64,000 bases of DNA, taken from the NCBI RefSeq assembly GCF_018122735.1, contig NZ_JAGRRD010000001.1:3713475-3777474 (forward strand), in the 5' to 3' direction. The translations under genes were made by a program, and so were the position numbers. Positions 8,824 to 17,456 of this stretch are shown here, piece after piece (within the stretch, counting starts at the first letter, position 1; each line of letters starts with the position of its first letter). This DNA comes from Azoarcus sp. L1K30 (GTDB taxonomy: Bacteria; Pseudomonadota; Gammaproteobacteria; Burkholderiales; Rhodocyclaceae). The notes beneath the pieces are model-generated. The model did no database searches and was not told the DNA's origin. It worked only from the letters and a program-made list of their open reading frames with translations.

Positions 8824-9629
8824 GTGACGGGCCTCAACGATACTTCACCCGACAGGATGCGGCTCACTTCGTGGTCTGTGCGGATCAGCAAGGCGCCGTC
8901 TTCATCCGCGCCGAGGCAAATGCCGGTGATGTCCTTGCCCTCGCCGCTGATCCGGACCGGTAGTCCGGCAAAGGCATTGCGCTGTTGCCAAGCGCCGCGC
9001 AACGCGTCAAAACCGGCTGCCGCATAGGTGTCGAGCAGCTTGTGCAATTCGCCCAGGACTGCAGCGAGCATCGTTTCCTGCCTGGGCGGTGTGCCCAGTT
9101 CGGCTGCGAGGTCGGTGACGCCGGCCTGCTCGGGAATCGACACGTCCGGCGGCAGCTGCAGGTTGATGCCAATGCCAATGACGGCGGCCGGGGTAGGGCC
9201 TCTGCCCGGCAAAAGCTCGATCAGAATGCCCGCAAGCTTGCGCCCGTGTACCAGCACATCGTTCGGCCATTTCAACTGTACGCCGTGAACCCCGAGCTTT
9301 TCCAGCGTGATGGCCAGGGCGAGCCCGACCACCAATGACAGGCCGGCAGGGGCAGGCACACCAGGGTCGAATCGCCACAGGGCGGAAAAGGTCAGGCTGT
9401 GGCCGGGCCACGATTGCCATTGACGACCGCGTCGGCCGCGCCCCGCGGTCTGGGCGCCGGCGATCAGCACGTGAACCTGGCCGTCGTCAGCCGGCGTGTG
9501 CGTCATCAATTCGGCGTTCGTCGACGCGCAGGTCTCCAACCAGCGCAGTGAGAACGCGGATGCGAGCGGACCCAGCGCAGTGCTGACGGCGGTCAGGTCG
9601 AAGGGAGGAGGGGCAGGGAACGAGCTCAA
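8820..9629 (-). CDS. birA: Biotin--[acetyl-CoA-carboxylase] ligase, without DNA-binding domain
   Basis: Attaches biotin to carboxylase carrier proteins, for example the PccA-type subunit in this window. Motifs GRGRRGRQW (ATP/biotin loop) and KWPNDVLV...KLAGIL are present. At 269 aa it lacks the N-terminal winged helix of E. coli BirA, so it is a group I ligase and not a repressor. The start is TTG at 9629; no ATG or GTG suits the N-terminus. A GGGAT ribosome-binding site about 8 nt upstream lies in the right arm of a perfect inverted repeat, described separately. Confidence 0.93.
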   Translation of the reverse strand: MSSFPAPPPFDLTAVSTALGPLASAFSLRWLETCASTNAELMTHTPADDGQVHVLIAGAQTAGRGRRGRQWQSWPGHSLTFSALWRFDPGVPAPAGLSLVVGLALAITLEKLGVHGVQLKWPNDVLVHGRKLAGILIELLPGRGPTPAAVIGIGINLQLPPDVSIPEQAGVTDLAAELGTPPRQETMLAAVLGELHKLLDTYAAAGFDALRGAWQQRNAFAGLPVRISGEGKDITGICLGADEDGALLIRTDHEVSRILSGEVSLRPVT

Positions 9630-9631
9630 GC

Positions 9632-9667
9632 GGATAATCCCGGGTGGCGTTTTTCCGGGGATTATCC
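9632..9667 (-). promoter_or_regulatory. Inverted repeat over the birA ribosome-binding site
   Basis: The 10-bp arms GGATAATCCC and GGGATTATCC are perfectly complementary and enclose a GC-rich loop with a short A run on the minus strand. The element lies between the ntrC stop and the birA TTG start, and its 3' arm contains the GGGAT that would serve as the birA ribosome-binding site. It could end ntrC transcription or hide the birA start. Neither is proven. Confidence 0.55.
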
Positions 9668-9711
9668 TTCATCCGGCGTTTATCGACGAGAACTTCGCCT
9701 CGCCAGCGTGC

Positions 9712-11139
9712 TCAGGTGTCGTGATTACCGTCGTGTGTCGTGGCGCGATCGTCGTCCATGCCCAGCTCCTGGATCTTTCGCGTGATGGTGTTGCGACCGA
9801 TGCCGAGCAGTTGAGCCGCCTCGATGCGGCGTCCGCCCGTGGCCGTCAGTGCGCGCCGGATGAGCGTGCGCTCGAACTCCTTGGTCAGGCGGTCGAAGAC
9901 TTCGCCGGGCGTGGTGGCGATCAGGCGATCCGCTTCTACTCCGAGACCGTCTGTCCAATTGACTGGAGATTCACGCATGGGCTGATCGCGCATCTCGGGC
10001 GGCAGGTCAGCCACCTCGACGATCTGGCCAGGCGCCATGACGGTCAGCCAGTGGCACAGGTTCTCGAGCTGGCGAACGTTGCCCGGGAACGGCAGCGCCT
10101 GAAGGTACTTGAGCGCGGCCTCGGAAATGCGTTTGGTTTCGACGCTCAGTTCCTGCGCGCTTCGCTGCAGGAAGTGGCGCACCAGAATGGGGACATCTTC
10201 ACGTCGCTCGCGCAGCGGCGGCAGGCGAAGACGGATCACGTTGAGACGGTGAAAGAGATCTTCGCGGAACAGGCCTTGTCGCACGCGCTCCTCGAGATCC
10301 TGATGGGTGGCGGCGATGACGCGTACGTTGGCGCGAATCGGTTGATGACCACCAACCCGGTAGAAATTGCCATCCGACAGGACGCGCAGCAGGCGCGTCT
10401 GCAGCTCGGAGGGCATGTCGCCGATTTCATCGAGGAACAGCGTGCCGTCGGCGGCCTGTTCGAAGCGGCCGCGGCGCTGCGTGGCTGCACCGGTAAAGGC
10501 GCCCCGCTCATGACCGAACAGTTCTGATTCGAGCAGGTCGCGCGGAATGGCGGCCGTGTTGATCGCGATGAAGGGCGCATCGCGGCGCGGGCTGTGGCGG
10601 TGGAGAGCCCGAGCCACGAGTTCCTTGCCGGTGCCCGACTCGCCATTGATCATCACCGTGGCATGCGACTGCGCCAATCGGCCGATGGCGCGAAAGACTT
10701 CCTGCATGGATGGGGCCTGACCGAGAATCTCGGGTGCGACCGTGGTCTCCTCGATCGCACCTTCTTGGTGCGGACTTTGCTCGAGCGCACGGCGAACGAG
10801 CGCGACCGCCTGATCGACGTCAAATGGCTTCGGTAGGTATTCAAAGGCACCGCCCTGAAACGCCGACACCGCACTCTCGAGATCGGAGTAGGCCGTCATG
10901 ATGATGACCGGCAACTGCGGGAAGCGCGTCTTTACCCGTTGCAGCAACGTCAAGCCGCTTTCGCCAGGCATGCGGATGTCCGACAGCATGACGTTGGGTG
11001 GCTGGCTGGATGATTCGAGCTCCTCGAGGGCCTCGTTGGCCGAGGAGAAGCTGCGATGGTTGATCTCCTCGCGACTGAGCGCTTTCTCCAGCACCCAGCG
11101 GATGGAACGGTCGTCATCGATGATCCAGACGGTATTCAT
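9712..11139 (-). CDS. ntrC: Nitrogen regulation response regulator NtrC
   Basis: Sigma-54 activator of 475 aa. The receiver domain (about 1-120) has the acidic pocket DDD and the phosphoacceptor Asp54 in MLSDIRMPG. The AAA+ domain (about 140-380) has Walker A GESGTGKE and the sigma-54 contact loop GAFTGA. The C-terminal Fis-type helix-turn-helix reads RRIEAAQLLGIGRNTITRKIQELG. It is phosphorylated by NtrB under nitrogen limitation. It lies 40 bp after ntrB. Its own binding sites lie before glnA, upstream in the same block. Confidence 0.97.
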   Translation of the reverse strand: MNTVWIIDDDRSIRWVLEKALSREEINHRSFSSANEALEELESSSQPPNVMLSDIRMPGESGLTLLQRVKTRFPQLPVIIMTAYSDLESAVSAFQGGAFEYLPKPFDVDQAVALVRRALEQSPHQEGAIEETTVAPEILGQAPSMQEVFRAIGRLAQSHATVMINGESGTGKELVARALHRHSPRRDAPFIAINTAAIPRDLLESELFGHERGAFTGAATQRRGRFEQAADGTLFLDEIGDMPSELQTRLLRVLSDGNFYRVGGHQPIRANVRVIAATHQDLEERVRQGLFREDLFHRLNVIRLRLPPLRERREDVPILVRHFLQRSAQELSVETKRISEAALKYLQALPFPGNVRQLENLCHWLTVMAPGQIVEVADLPPEMRDQPMRESPVNWTDGLGVEADRLIATTPGEVFDRLTKEFERTLIRRALTATGGRRIEAAQLLGIGRNTITRKIQELGMDDDRATTHDGNHDT

Positions 11140-11179
11140 AATGTATGCACTTTTTTGGTGCGGACGGCTGGGCTTATGC

Positions 11180-12247
11180 TCAACTCCGCTCGGTAATCGG
11201 AATCAGAATGGTGAAACAGGTGCGTCCGGGCTGGCTTTCCACATCGATCATGCCTTGGTGCTGTTCGATGAAACTCTGCGCCAGCGACAGACCCAGACCG
11301 CTGCCGCCTTCCCGCCCCGAGACCAGCGGATAGAAGATCTTGTCGCTGATCTCTTCTGGAATGCCAGGGCCGTTGTCGATGACTTGCAATTCCAGTGCCA
11401 GCTTGAAGCGGCGCTTCGCCAGCGTGACCTGGCGCGCCACCCGGGTACGCAGGCTGATTTCGCCGCGACCATCGAGCGCCTGCGCCGCGTTGCGCGTGAT
11501 GTTGAGAATGGCCTGGATCAGCTGCTCCCGATCAGCGGTGAGTTCGGGCAGACTGGTGTCGTAGTCACGGCGGATGACCAGCTCGGGGAACTCGGCCAGG
11601 ATCAGGCGTCGCACCCGCTCGAGCACGTCATGGATGTTGAGTTGAGCAGGCCGCATCATGCTGTGCGAGGTCAGCAGCCGGTTCATCAGATCCTGCAGTC
11701 GATCGGCTTCGGCGATGATTACTTCGGTGTATTCGCGCAGCACGGGGTCGGCCAGCTCACGCTCCAGCAACTGCGCGGAGCCGCGAATGCCGCCGAGCGG
11801 ATTCTTGATTTCATGCGCGAGGTTGCGGATCAGCTCCCGGTTCGCCTGCTGTTGCTGCAGCAGCTGTTCCTCCCGCGCGACCCGCAACTGCGCGTCGATG
11901 GGGCGGAATTCGAGCAGAAGCCTGACACCGTCGGCCTCGATCGGGCTGACGGTGCAGTCCAGATGAATGGCCTCGGTACCGGAACGTTGTATCTTCAGGT
12001 CCTGCCCGGTATAGCTCCAGCTGGTGCGCAAGGCATTGTGCAGGGCGTTTCCGAGACCGGGAGGTTCGCCGAGCAGGCGCATCAACGGCAGACCGACGAG
12101 CTTGCGCCGACTGATGGCGAAAAGATTTTCGGCGCCGGGGTTGATGTAGCGCACGATCAGCCGCTCGTCGATCAGCACGACGGCCGACGACAGAAGCTCA
12201 AGTCCCGCAAAGGGCCCCGTGACGGGTAGATGCGAAGGATGTGCCAT
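11180..12247 (-). CDS. ntrB: Nitrogen regulation sensor histidine kinase NtrB
   Basis: Cytosolic kinase/phosphatase partner of NtrC, controlled by PII protein in known systems. A PAS domain occupies about residues 15-120 (VLIDERLIVRYINPGAENLF). The H-box is NLAHEIKNPLGGIRGSAQLL, the N-box is in NITRNAAQAL, and the G-boxes are DNGPGIPEE and GSGLGLSLAQ. There are no membrane segments. Length is 355 aa from ATG 12247; the frame is open further upstream, but MAHPSHLPVTGPF is the family-like start. Confidence 0.95.
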   Translation of the reverse strand: MAHPSHLPVTGPFAGLELLSSAVVLIDERLIVRYINPGAENLFAISRRKLVGLPLMRLLGEPPGLGNALHNALRTSWSYTGQDLKIQRSGTEAIHLDCTVSPIEADGVRLLLEFRPIDAQLRVAREEQLLQQQQANRELIRNLAHEIKNPLGGIRGSAQLLERELADPVLREYTEVIIAEADRLQDLMNRLLTSHSMMRPAQLNIHDVLERVRRLILAEFPELVIRRDYDTSLPELTADREQLIQAILNITRNAAQALDGRGEISLRTRVARQVTLAKRRFKLALELQVIDNGPGIPEEISDKIFYPLVSGREGGSGLGLSLAQSFIEQHQGMIDVESQPGRTCFTILIPITERS

Positions 12248-12299
12248 GGGTGGTTTCAGTTGTTTGCGTAATGCTACGCAAGAACCACGCCAGGCTGAA

Positions 12300-12767
12300 T
12301 CAGCGCAGGCCGGAGATTTCCTTGCGTAGCGCGTCAACATTGCGCTGGTGGAGTTCGACCTTGTCCTTGAAGGGCTGTAACCGGTCCAGCACTTTCTGGT
12401 AATTGCGCTCGTCTCCGAGGCGGATCGCCTCCTGCTCGGTCAGGGCTTTCCGGGCATCGGCAAGCGCACTCTCCTCGGTTTCGAGTTCCTTCTCGAGCAC
12501 TTGTCGCCGTGCGTCGTCGCGCTCGCGCTGTGCGTTAGGCGTGACACGGGGAAAACTCGATGGCGTGGCCTGACTGGTGGATGGCCGTGGTGCGGGTATC
12601 GAGGAGACAGTCTGGTCGGAATCGAGCGCCTTGCATCCGCGGGCGAGATTCCTGTCGTTGGTATAGGTCGTCCGCCCGCTGTCGTCCACGCATTTGAAGA
12701 CCTGTGCGTGCGCCAGGGGAGCGGTCAAAAGAACAAGGTACAGCGGCAGTTTTCGCATGGCACTCAT
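12300..12767 (-). CDS. DUF4124-domain exported protein
   Basis: Protein of about 155 aa with a signal peptide ending at AHA-QVF. A DUF4124 motif (VFKCVDDSGRTTYTND), common in proteobacterial envelope proteins, is followed by a charged coiled-coil tail (about residues 85-155; RDDARRQVLEKELETEESALADARKALTEQE). No activity is known. The gene lies between glnA and ntrB on the same strand, an arrangement I recall from related Rhodocyclales. Start ATG 12767 was chosen; ATG 12758 (MRKLPLY) also fits. Confidence 0.8.
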   Translation of the reverse strand: MSAMRKLPLYLVLLTAPLAHAQVFKCVDDSGRTTYTNDRNLARGCKALDSDQTVSSIPAPRPSTSQATPSSFPRVTPNAQRERDDARRQVLEKELETEESALADARKALTEQEAIRLGDERNYQKVLDRLQPFKDKVELHQRNVDALRKEISGLR

Positions 12768-12850
12768 GACATTGTCGGATTCCTGGCCTTGCAGGGCAGT
12801 CATGCGGCATGACCACCGTGGATCCAGCCTGAGCGGGGATTAAACCCCAT

Positions 12851-12879
12851 AAAAAAGGGACGGGCAATGCCCGTCCCTT
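12851..12879 (-). terminator. glnA terminator
   Basis: A perfect 11-bp stem (AAGGGACGGGC / GCCCGTCCCTT) with a 3-nt loop is followed on the minus strand by a T run. It lies 22 bp after the glnA stop. It should separate high glnA expression from the DUF4124-ntrBC genes, though read-through is possible. Confidence 0.88.
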
Positions 12880-12901
12880 CAATGCCGATGTGATCCGGAG
12901 A

Positions 12902-14311
12902 TTACAGGCTGTAGTACATGTCGAATTCAACCGGGTGCGTGGTGACGCGCAGACGATCGACTTCTTCCTGCTTCAACGCGATGTAGGCGTCGATGAAGTC
13001 GTTCGAGAACACGCCGCCACGGGTCAGGAAGTCGCGATCCTTGTCGAGGTACTCGAGGGCCTGATCGAGGCTGGTACACACGGTCGGGATCAGCGCATCT
13101 TCTTCCGGCGGCAGATCGTAGAGGTTCTTGTCAGCCGGATCGCCCGGGTGGATCTTGTTCTGGATGCCGTCCAGACCTGCCATCAGCAGTGCGGCAAAGC
13201 ACAGGTAGGGGTTGGCCAGAGGATCCGGGAAACGTGCTTCGATACGGCGGCCCTTCGGGTTGGCGACGTAGGGGATGCGGATCGAGGCAGAACGGTTGCG
13301 GGCGGAGTAGGCCAGCTTGGTCGGCGCTTCGTAGTGGGGAACCAGGCGCTTGTACGAGTTGGTGCCCGGGTTGGTGATTGCATTGAGTGCGCGAGCGTGC
13401 TTGATGATGCCGCCGATATAGTACAGCGCGGTCTCGGACAGGCCTGCGTAGCCATTGCCGGCGAACAGGTTCTGGCCATCCTTCCAGATCGACTGGTGCA
13501 CGTGCATGCCGGAGCCGTTGTCGCCGACGATGGGCTTGGGCATGAAGGTGGCGGTCTTGCCGTACTGGTGCGAGACGTTGTGCACGATGTACTTCAGGAC
13601 CTGGGTCCAGTCGGCACGCTGGGTCAGGGTGCTGAACTTGGTGCCGATTTCGCACTGGCCGGCGTTGGCCACTTCGTGGTGGTGAACTTCGACCGGCACG
13701 CCGGCAGCTTCGAGTGCCAGACACATTGCGGCGCGAATGTCATTCAGGCTGTCGACCGGGGGAACCGGGAAGTAGCCACCCTTGACGCGCGGGCGATGGC
13801 CGGTGTTGCCGCCTTCGAACTTGTCTGCGGTGGACCAGGCCGCTTCTTCCGAGATGACCTTGCTGTAGACGCCGGACATATCGACCGACCATTCGACGGC
13901 GTCGAAGATGAAGAACTCGGGCTCCGGGCCAAAGAAGGCGGTGTCGCCGATGCCAGTGCTCTTCAGGTAAGCCTCGGCGCGCTTGGCGATCGAGCGTGGG
14001 TCGCGGTCGTAGCCCTTGCCGTCGGACGGTTCGATGACGTCGCAGGTCAGGATCAGCGTGGTTTCGTCAAAGAACGGGTCGATGTAGGCCGAGCTCGGTT
14101 CCGGCATGAGGATCATGTCCGACGCCTGGATGCCCTTCCAGCCGGCGATCGACGAGCCGTCGAACGGGTGGCCGTGTTCGAAGTGATCTTCTTCGAATGC
14201 CGAAACCGGCAGGCCGACGTGCTGTTCCTTGCCGCGGGTATCGGTAAAACGCAGGTCAATGAAGCGCACTTCATTTTCCTGGATCATCTTCATGACGTCT
14301 TGAGCGTTCAT
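12902..14311 (-). CDS. glnA: Glutamine synthetase type I
   Basis: Makes glutamine from glutamate, ammonia and ATP; 469 aa, the standard GSI-beta length. Start ATG 14311 follows AGGAGTGAAT. The active-site stretch PEPEFFIFD and the [10 protein letters not shown] loop are intact. The adenylylation tyrosine lies in NLYDLPPEE (about Tyr398), so GlnE-type control is expected. Upstream are a sigma-54 promoter and two NtrC sites. This is the core ammonia-assimilation gene of the window. Confidence 0.98.
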   Translation of the reverse strand: MNAQDVMKMIQENEVRFIDLRFTDTRGKEQHVGLPVSAFEEDHFEHGHPFDGSSIAGWKGIQASDMILMPEPSSAYIDPFFDETTLILTCDVIEPSDGKGYDRDPRSIAKRAEAYLKSTGIGDTAFFGPEPEFFIFDAVEWSVDMSGVYSKVISEEAAWSTADKFEGGNTGHRPRVKGGYFPVPPVDSLNDIRAAMCLALEAAGVPVEVHHHEVANAGQCEIGTKFSTLTQRADWTQVLKYIVHNVSHQYGKTATFMPKPIVGDNGSGMHVHQSIWKDGQNLFAGNGYAGLSETALYYIGGIIKHARALNAITNPGTNSYKRLVPHYEAPTKLAYSARNRSASIRIPYVANPKGRRIEARFPDPLANPYLCFAALLMAGLDGIQNKIHPGDPADKNLYDLPPEEDALIPTVCTSLDQALEYLDKDRDFLTRGGVFSNDFIDAYIALKQEEVDRLRVTTHPVEFDMYYSL

Positions 14312-14389
14312 ATTCACTCCTGTGAGATGAGGCAAAAATTGCGAAAAGATCAGTCGGATAACGGCCAGACTTCCGGTGACGCGGACAAA

Positions 14390-14405
14390 AGCAGTATCCG
14401 TGCCA
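14390..14405 (-). promoter_or_regulatory. Sigma-54 promoter of glnA
   Basis: On the minus strand the sequence is TGGCACGGATACTGCT. Compared with the consensus TGGCACG-N4-TTGCW, only one base of the -12 block differs. The GG and GC dinucleotides have the required spacing. It lies about 80 bp before the glnA start. Confidence 0.85.
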
Positions 14406-14478
14406 CGAAAACTTTCACGTCAGATCATTGTGCCACAAGGGGGCTTCCCGGTTGCATGGACGCTGATGGATTGCTGAA

Positions 14479-14495
14479 TGCACGAAAATGGTGCG
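14479..14495 (-). promoter_or_regulatory. NtrC enhancer site, proximal
   Basis: TGCACGAAAATGGTGCG matches the palindromic NtrC consensus TGCACCAAAATGGTGCA at 15 of 17 positions. Its centre is about 108 bp upstream of the transcription start inferred from the -12 element. Confidence 0.82.
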
Positions 14496-14510
14496 ATCAT
14501 TTCAGCAATG

Positions 14511-14527
14511 CGCATCATCATGGTGCA
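14511..14527 (-). promoter_or_regulatory. NtrC enhancer site, distal
   Basis: CGCATCATCATGGTGCA matches the NtrC consensus at 13 of 17 positions, with one perfect half-site (TGGTGCA). Its centre is 32 bp from the proximal site and about 140 bp upstream of the inferred glnA start. It overlaps the last codons of the cation transporter gene. Confidence 0.7.
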
Positions 14528-15705
14528 ATCTGGATGAAGAACGAGATGCGCCGATACTGAGGATGCGCTGCCATCCAGGCGGTCGTGCGCTGTTTGAGGG
14601 CGTCGACTGATGCGGGCGCTTCATCCTGGGTAAAGAAAACGTCGACCTCAAGGCGCTGCCCGAGATAGTGAACAAGGGTGCGTCGAGGGTGGGGGCCGTC
14701 CGGGCCGATGAGGGCGCCGATTTCTGCTTCGATCGTGGCACGCTCCGGCAGCGGGCCGGCTGGTACCGACTGCATCACGTCGTCGTCTTCGGGATCGATA
14801 TGGACCAGCACGTCCTTCACTTCGGGGTGCCGAGCGCGAACGGCGAAGTACACGTTGTCGGATATGCGGTGCCCTTCCGAGACGGTAATGCGCGGGTTCA
14901 CCTGGACATGCGCATCGCACAGCACACGATCGGCCATGCGACGGGTTCTCAACTCGTGCAGGCCGATGACGCCGGGGGTGGACTCGATGGTCAGGCGCAG
15001 TCTTGCCACATCCTCTTCGGGCAGGCCGGTATCGATCAGTTCGCGTATCGCCTTCCACCCAAGCTTGAGTCCCATGTGCAGAATCAGGAACCCCACCACC
15101 GCGGCGGCCAGTGGTTCCAGGAAGGGATAGCCCGCGATGCTGCCGCCGATGCCGACCGCTACTACCAGCGAAGAGGCGGCGTCAGAGCGCGCATGCCAGG
15201 CATTGGCCTCGAGCATCGGTGCCCGTAACCGGCGGCTCGCTGCAAGGGTGTAGCGGAACAATCCTTCCTTGGCGAACAGCGTCAGGATGGCCATGGCCAG
15301 CGCAGCGGGATGCACCGGCGGCAGATTGCTCATGTTCTGCAGGCGCACGCCGGAGCTGAGTAGAAAACCGATGCCGACCGCGGCCAGTACTGCACCGAGC
15401 AGCAGCGAGGTGATTGTCTCGATGCGGCCGTGTCCATAGGGGTGGTCGTTGTCGGCGGGGTCCGCGCCGTGGCGGCCGGCGAGCAGTACGAGAAGGTCCG
15501 TGACCAGGTCCGACAGGGTGTGGGCCGCGTCTGCGACCAGACTGAACGCATTGGCAAACAGGCCGATGATGACCTGGCCGATGGTCAACGTAGCGTTGGT
15601 GCCGATCGCGATCAGCGTTGCGCGTTGAATACCCCTGCTGCGAGCAAGGGGCAGGTCTTCGCTCGCGTCGCCGCGAGCGTTGTGAGGGTATTCCGAAGGG
15701 TGCAT
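14518..15705 (-). CDS. Cation diffusion facilitator (CDF) family transporter
   Basis: Inner-membrane divalent-metal/proton antiporter of about 395 aa from ATG 15705. About six transmembrane helices span residues 35-220. Two transport-site motifs are visible: DAAHTLSD in helix 2 and NAWHARSDAASS in helix 5. Both have the HxxxD form typical of Zn-type CDF proteins. A cytoplasmic CDF dimerisation domain follows (MADRVLCDAHVQVNP, VHIDPEDD). The C-terminus carries an extra domain of about 80 residues (from TIEAEIGALI). The metal cannot be fixed from sequence. Confidence 0.88.
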   Translation of the reverse strand: MHPSEYPHNARGDASEDLPLARSRGIQRATLIAIGTNATLTIGQVIIGLFANAFSLVADAAHTLSDLVTDLLVLLAGRHGADPADNDHPYGHGRIETITSLLLGAVLAAVGIGFLLSSGVRLQNMSNLPPVHPAALAMAILTLFAKEGLFRYTLAASRRLRAPMLEANAWHARSDAASSLVVAVGIGGSIAGYPFLEPLAAAVVGFLILHMGLKLGWKAIRELIDTGLPEEDVARLRLTIESTPGVIGLHELRTRRMADRVLCDAHVQVNPRITVSEGHRISDNVYFAVRARHPEVKDVLVHIDPEDDDVMQSVPAGPLPERATIEAEIGALIGPDGPHPRRTLVHYLGQRLEVDVFFTQDEAPASVDALKQRTTAWMAAHPQYRRISFFIQIAP

Positions 15706-15784
15706 GTCGTTGTCGGAGGAGGATGTATACCGAACGGGGATGTATACTCGGTGTCTACAGACCAAATTCTAGCCGGATGCTGCC

Positions 15785-16237
15785 ATGGGAACCCTCTCTG
15801 CCTTGCTCGAGCTTGCTCATCAGCGGGCTGCTGACATGAATCTGCCGTATCAGGGGGCGCTGACACCGGCCGAAGCCTACCAGATCTGGCAGTCCGCACC
15901 GGGGGCCAGGTTGGTCGATGTCCGCACCCGCGCCGAATGGGACTGGGTCGGGCGCGTGCCTGACGCGGTGGAGATCGAATGGCTTTCCTATCCGGGCATG
16001 CAGCCGAATCCGAATTTCGTCGCCCAGTTGCGTCATCAGGTCGACCCCGAGGCGGTGGTGCTGTTCATGTGCCGTTCGGGGGCACGTTCGGATGCGGCTG
16101 CGCGTACCGCGATCGCTGCGGGCTACAGCAATTGCTACAACGTGCTGGAAGGCTTCGAGGGCGACAAGGATGCCAGCGGCCACCGCAATCGGGTTGGTGG
16201 GTGGCGGCATGCCGGATTGCCCTGGCGCCAGGGCTGA
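15785..16237 (+). CDS. Rhodanese-like domain protein
   Basis: Single-domain sulfurtransferase-like protein of 150 aa. The active-site cysteine lies in the loop FMCRSGARSD (about residue 97). The N-terminal LVDVRTRAEWDWVGRVPDA is the standard rhodanese CH2A-type motif. No signal peptide is seen, so it is probably cytosolic. Its partner is unknown. It stands alone, divergent from the CDF gene and 86 bp before nadA. Confidence 0.85.
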   Translation: MGTLSALLELAHQRAADMNLPYQGALTPAEAYQIWQSAPGARLVDVRTRAEWDWVGRVPDAVEIEWLSYPGMQPNPNFVAQLRHQVDPEAVVLFMCRSGARSDAAARTAIAAGYSNCYNVLEGFEGDKDASGHRNRVGGWRHAGLPWRQG

Positions 16238-16323
16238 GATCTTTGCCCGTGCGCCGTTCGAGGCCGGGTATCCGTTTTTGCATGTCCGGCGAAGGCCGGC
16301 ATTTCTAGAGCGAGTTCTGTCTC

Positions 16324-17424
16324 ATGCAAGTAGCTACCATCAGTTTCGACCGCTTCAACACCCTGGCGGATGCCGATGCACATGAACGCATTCGTGCCGC
16401 GCGCGCGCGTCTCGGTGACAAGGCGGTACTGCTGTGCCACCACTATCAGCGCGCAGATGTGTACCAGTATGCCGACCTCACCGGCGACTCCCTCAAGCTG
16501 GCACGCCTGGCGTCGCAGACCGAAGCCGATTACATCGTTTTCTGTGGTGTGCACTTCATGGCCGAGGTGGCTGACATCCTGTCCAAGCCCAGTCAGATGG
16601 CTATCCTCCCCGACCTTGCTGCAGGGTGTTCGATGGCGGACATGGCGAATCTGGCCAAGGTCGAACGTTGCTGGCGTGAGCTCACCGAGGTGCTGGACAC
16701 CCCTGATCAGTTCATCACGCCGGTGACCTACATCAATTCGGCGGCGGATCTGAAGGCCTTCTGTGGCGAGCACGGTGGCATCGTGTGCACGTCGACGAAC
16801 GCACCCACGATTCTCGACTGGGCGTTTTCGCGCAGGGAGAAGGTCCTCTTTTTCCCGGATCAGCATCTTGGCCGCTGGACCGGCTTCAAGAAGGGCATTG
16901 CGCTCGAGCAGATGGTGGTCTGGGACCCCGACCTCGAATACGGCGGTCTTACCCATGAGCAGATCCGCAACGCCAAGATCCTGCTGTGGAAGGGGCACTG
17001 TTCGGTCCATCAGATGTTCCAGGAGAGCCACATCAAGCGCTGGCGGGCCGCCAATCCGGATGGGCTGGTGATTTCGCACCCCGAAAGCAGTCTCGAGGTG
17101 TGCCAGCAGTCCGACTACGTCGGTTCGACCGAGTACATCATCAATACCATCGCGGCGGCACCGGCCAATACGCGCTGGCTCGTGGGCACCGAACTCAACC
17201 TGGTCAATCGCCTGGCCGACGAGATGAAGCCACAGGGCAAGACGGTCCAGTTCATGGCGCCGACGGTGTGCATGTGTTCGACCATGCAACGCATCGATCC
17301 GCAGCATCTGGCATGGACGCTGGAGAACCTGGCCGACGGTAACGTGGTGAATCGTATCCAGGTGCCGGCACATGAAGCGGAACTGGCGCGGATCGCCCTG
17401 GATCGCATGCTGGCGGTGTCCTGA
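16324..17424 (+). CDS. nadA: Quinolinate synthase NadA
   Basis: [4Fe-4S] enzyme that condenses iminoaspartate with dihydroxyacetone phosphate to quinolinate in de novo NAD synthesis. Length is 366 aa. Early HHYQRADVYQYADLTGDSL and the cysteines in CGVHFMAE, GCSMADMAN, GIVCTSTNAP and TVCMCSTM are present; three of these ligate the cluster in characterised enzymes. It ends with a normal C-terminus. nadB and nadC are not in the window. Confidence 0.96.
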   Translation: MQVATISFDRFNTLADADAHERIRAARARLGDKAVLLCHHYQRADVYQYADLTGDSLKLARLASQTEADYIVFCGVHFMAEVADILSKPSQMAILPDLAAGCSMADMANLAKVERCWRELTEVLDTPDQFITPVTYINSAADLKAFCGEHGGIVCTSTNAPTILDWAFSRREKVLFFPDQHLGRWTGFKKGIALEQMVVWDPDLEYGGLTHEQIRNAKILLWKGHCSVHQMFQESHIKRWRAANPDGLVISHPESSLEVCQQSDYVGSTEYIINTIAAAPANTRWLVGTELNLVNRLADEMKPQGKTVQFMAPTVCMCSTMQRIDPQHLAWTLENLADGNVVNRIQVPAHEAELARIALDRMLAVS

Positions 17425-17456
17425 CCGCGGGACCGGGCGGCCGGAGCGCTGCAACC

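Noticed and set aside
14430-14450. Second sigma-54 promoter before glnA (another TGGCAC)
   Set aside because: The GC of the -12 block is missing at the required distance.
12890-14560. Plus-strand open frame of 556 aa over glnA
   Set aside because: glnA on the other strand is certain from its motifs, ribosome-binding site, promoter and terminator.
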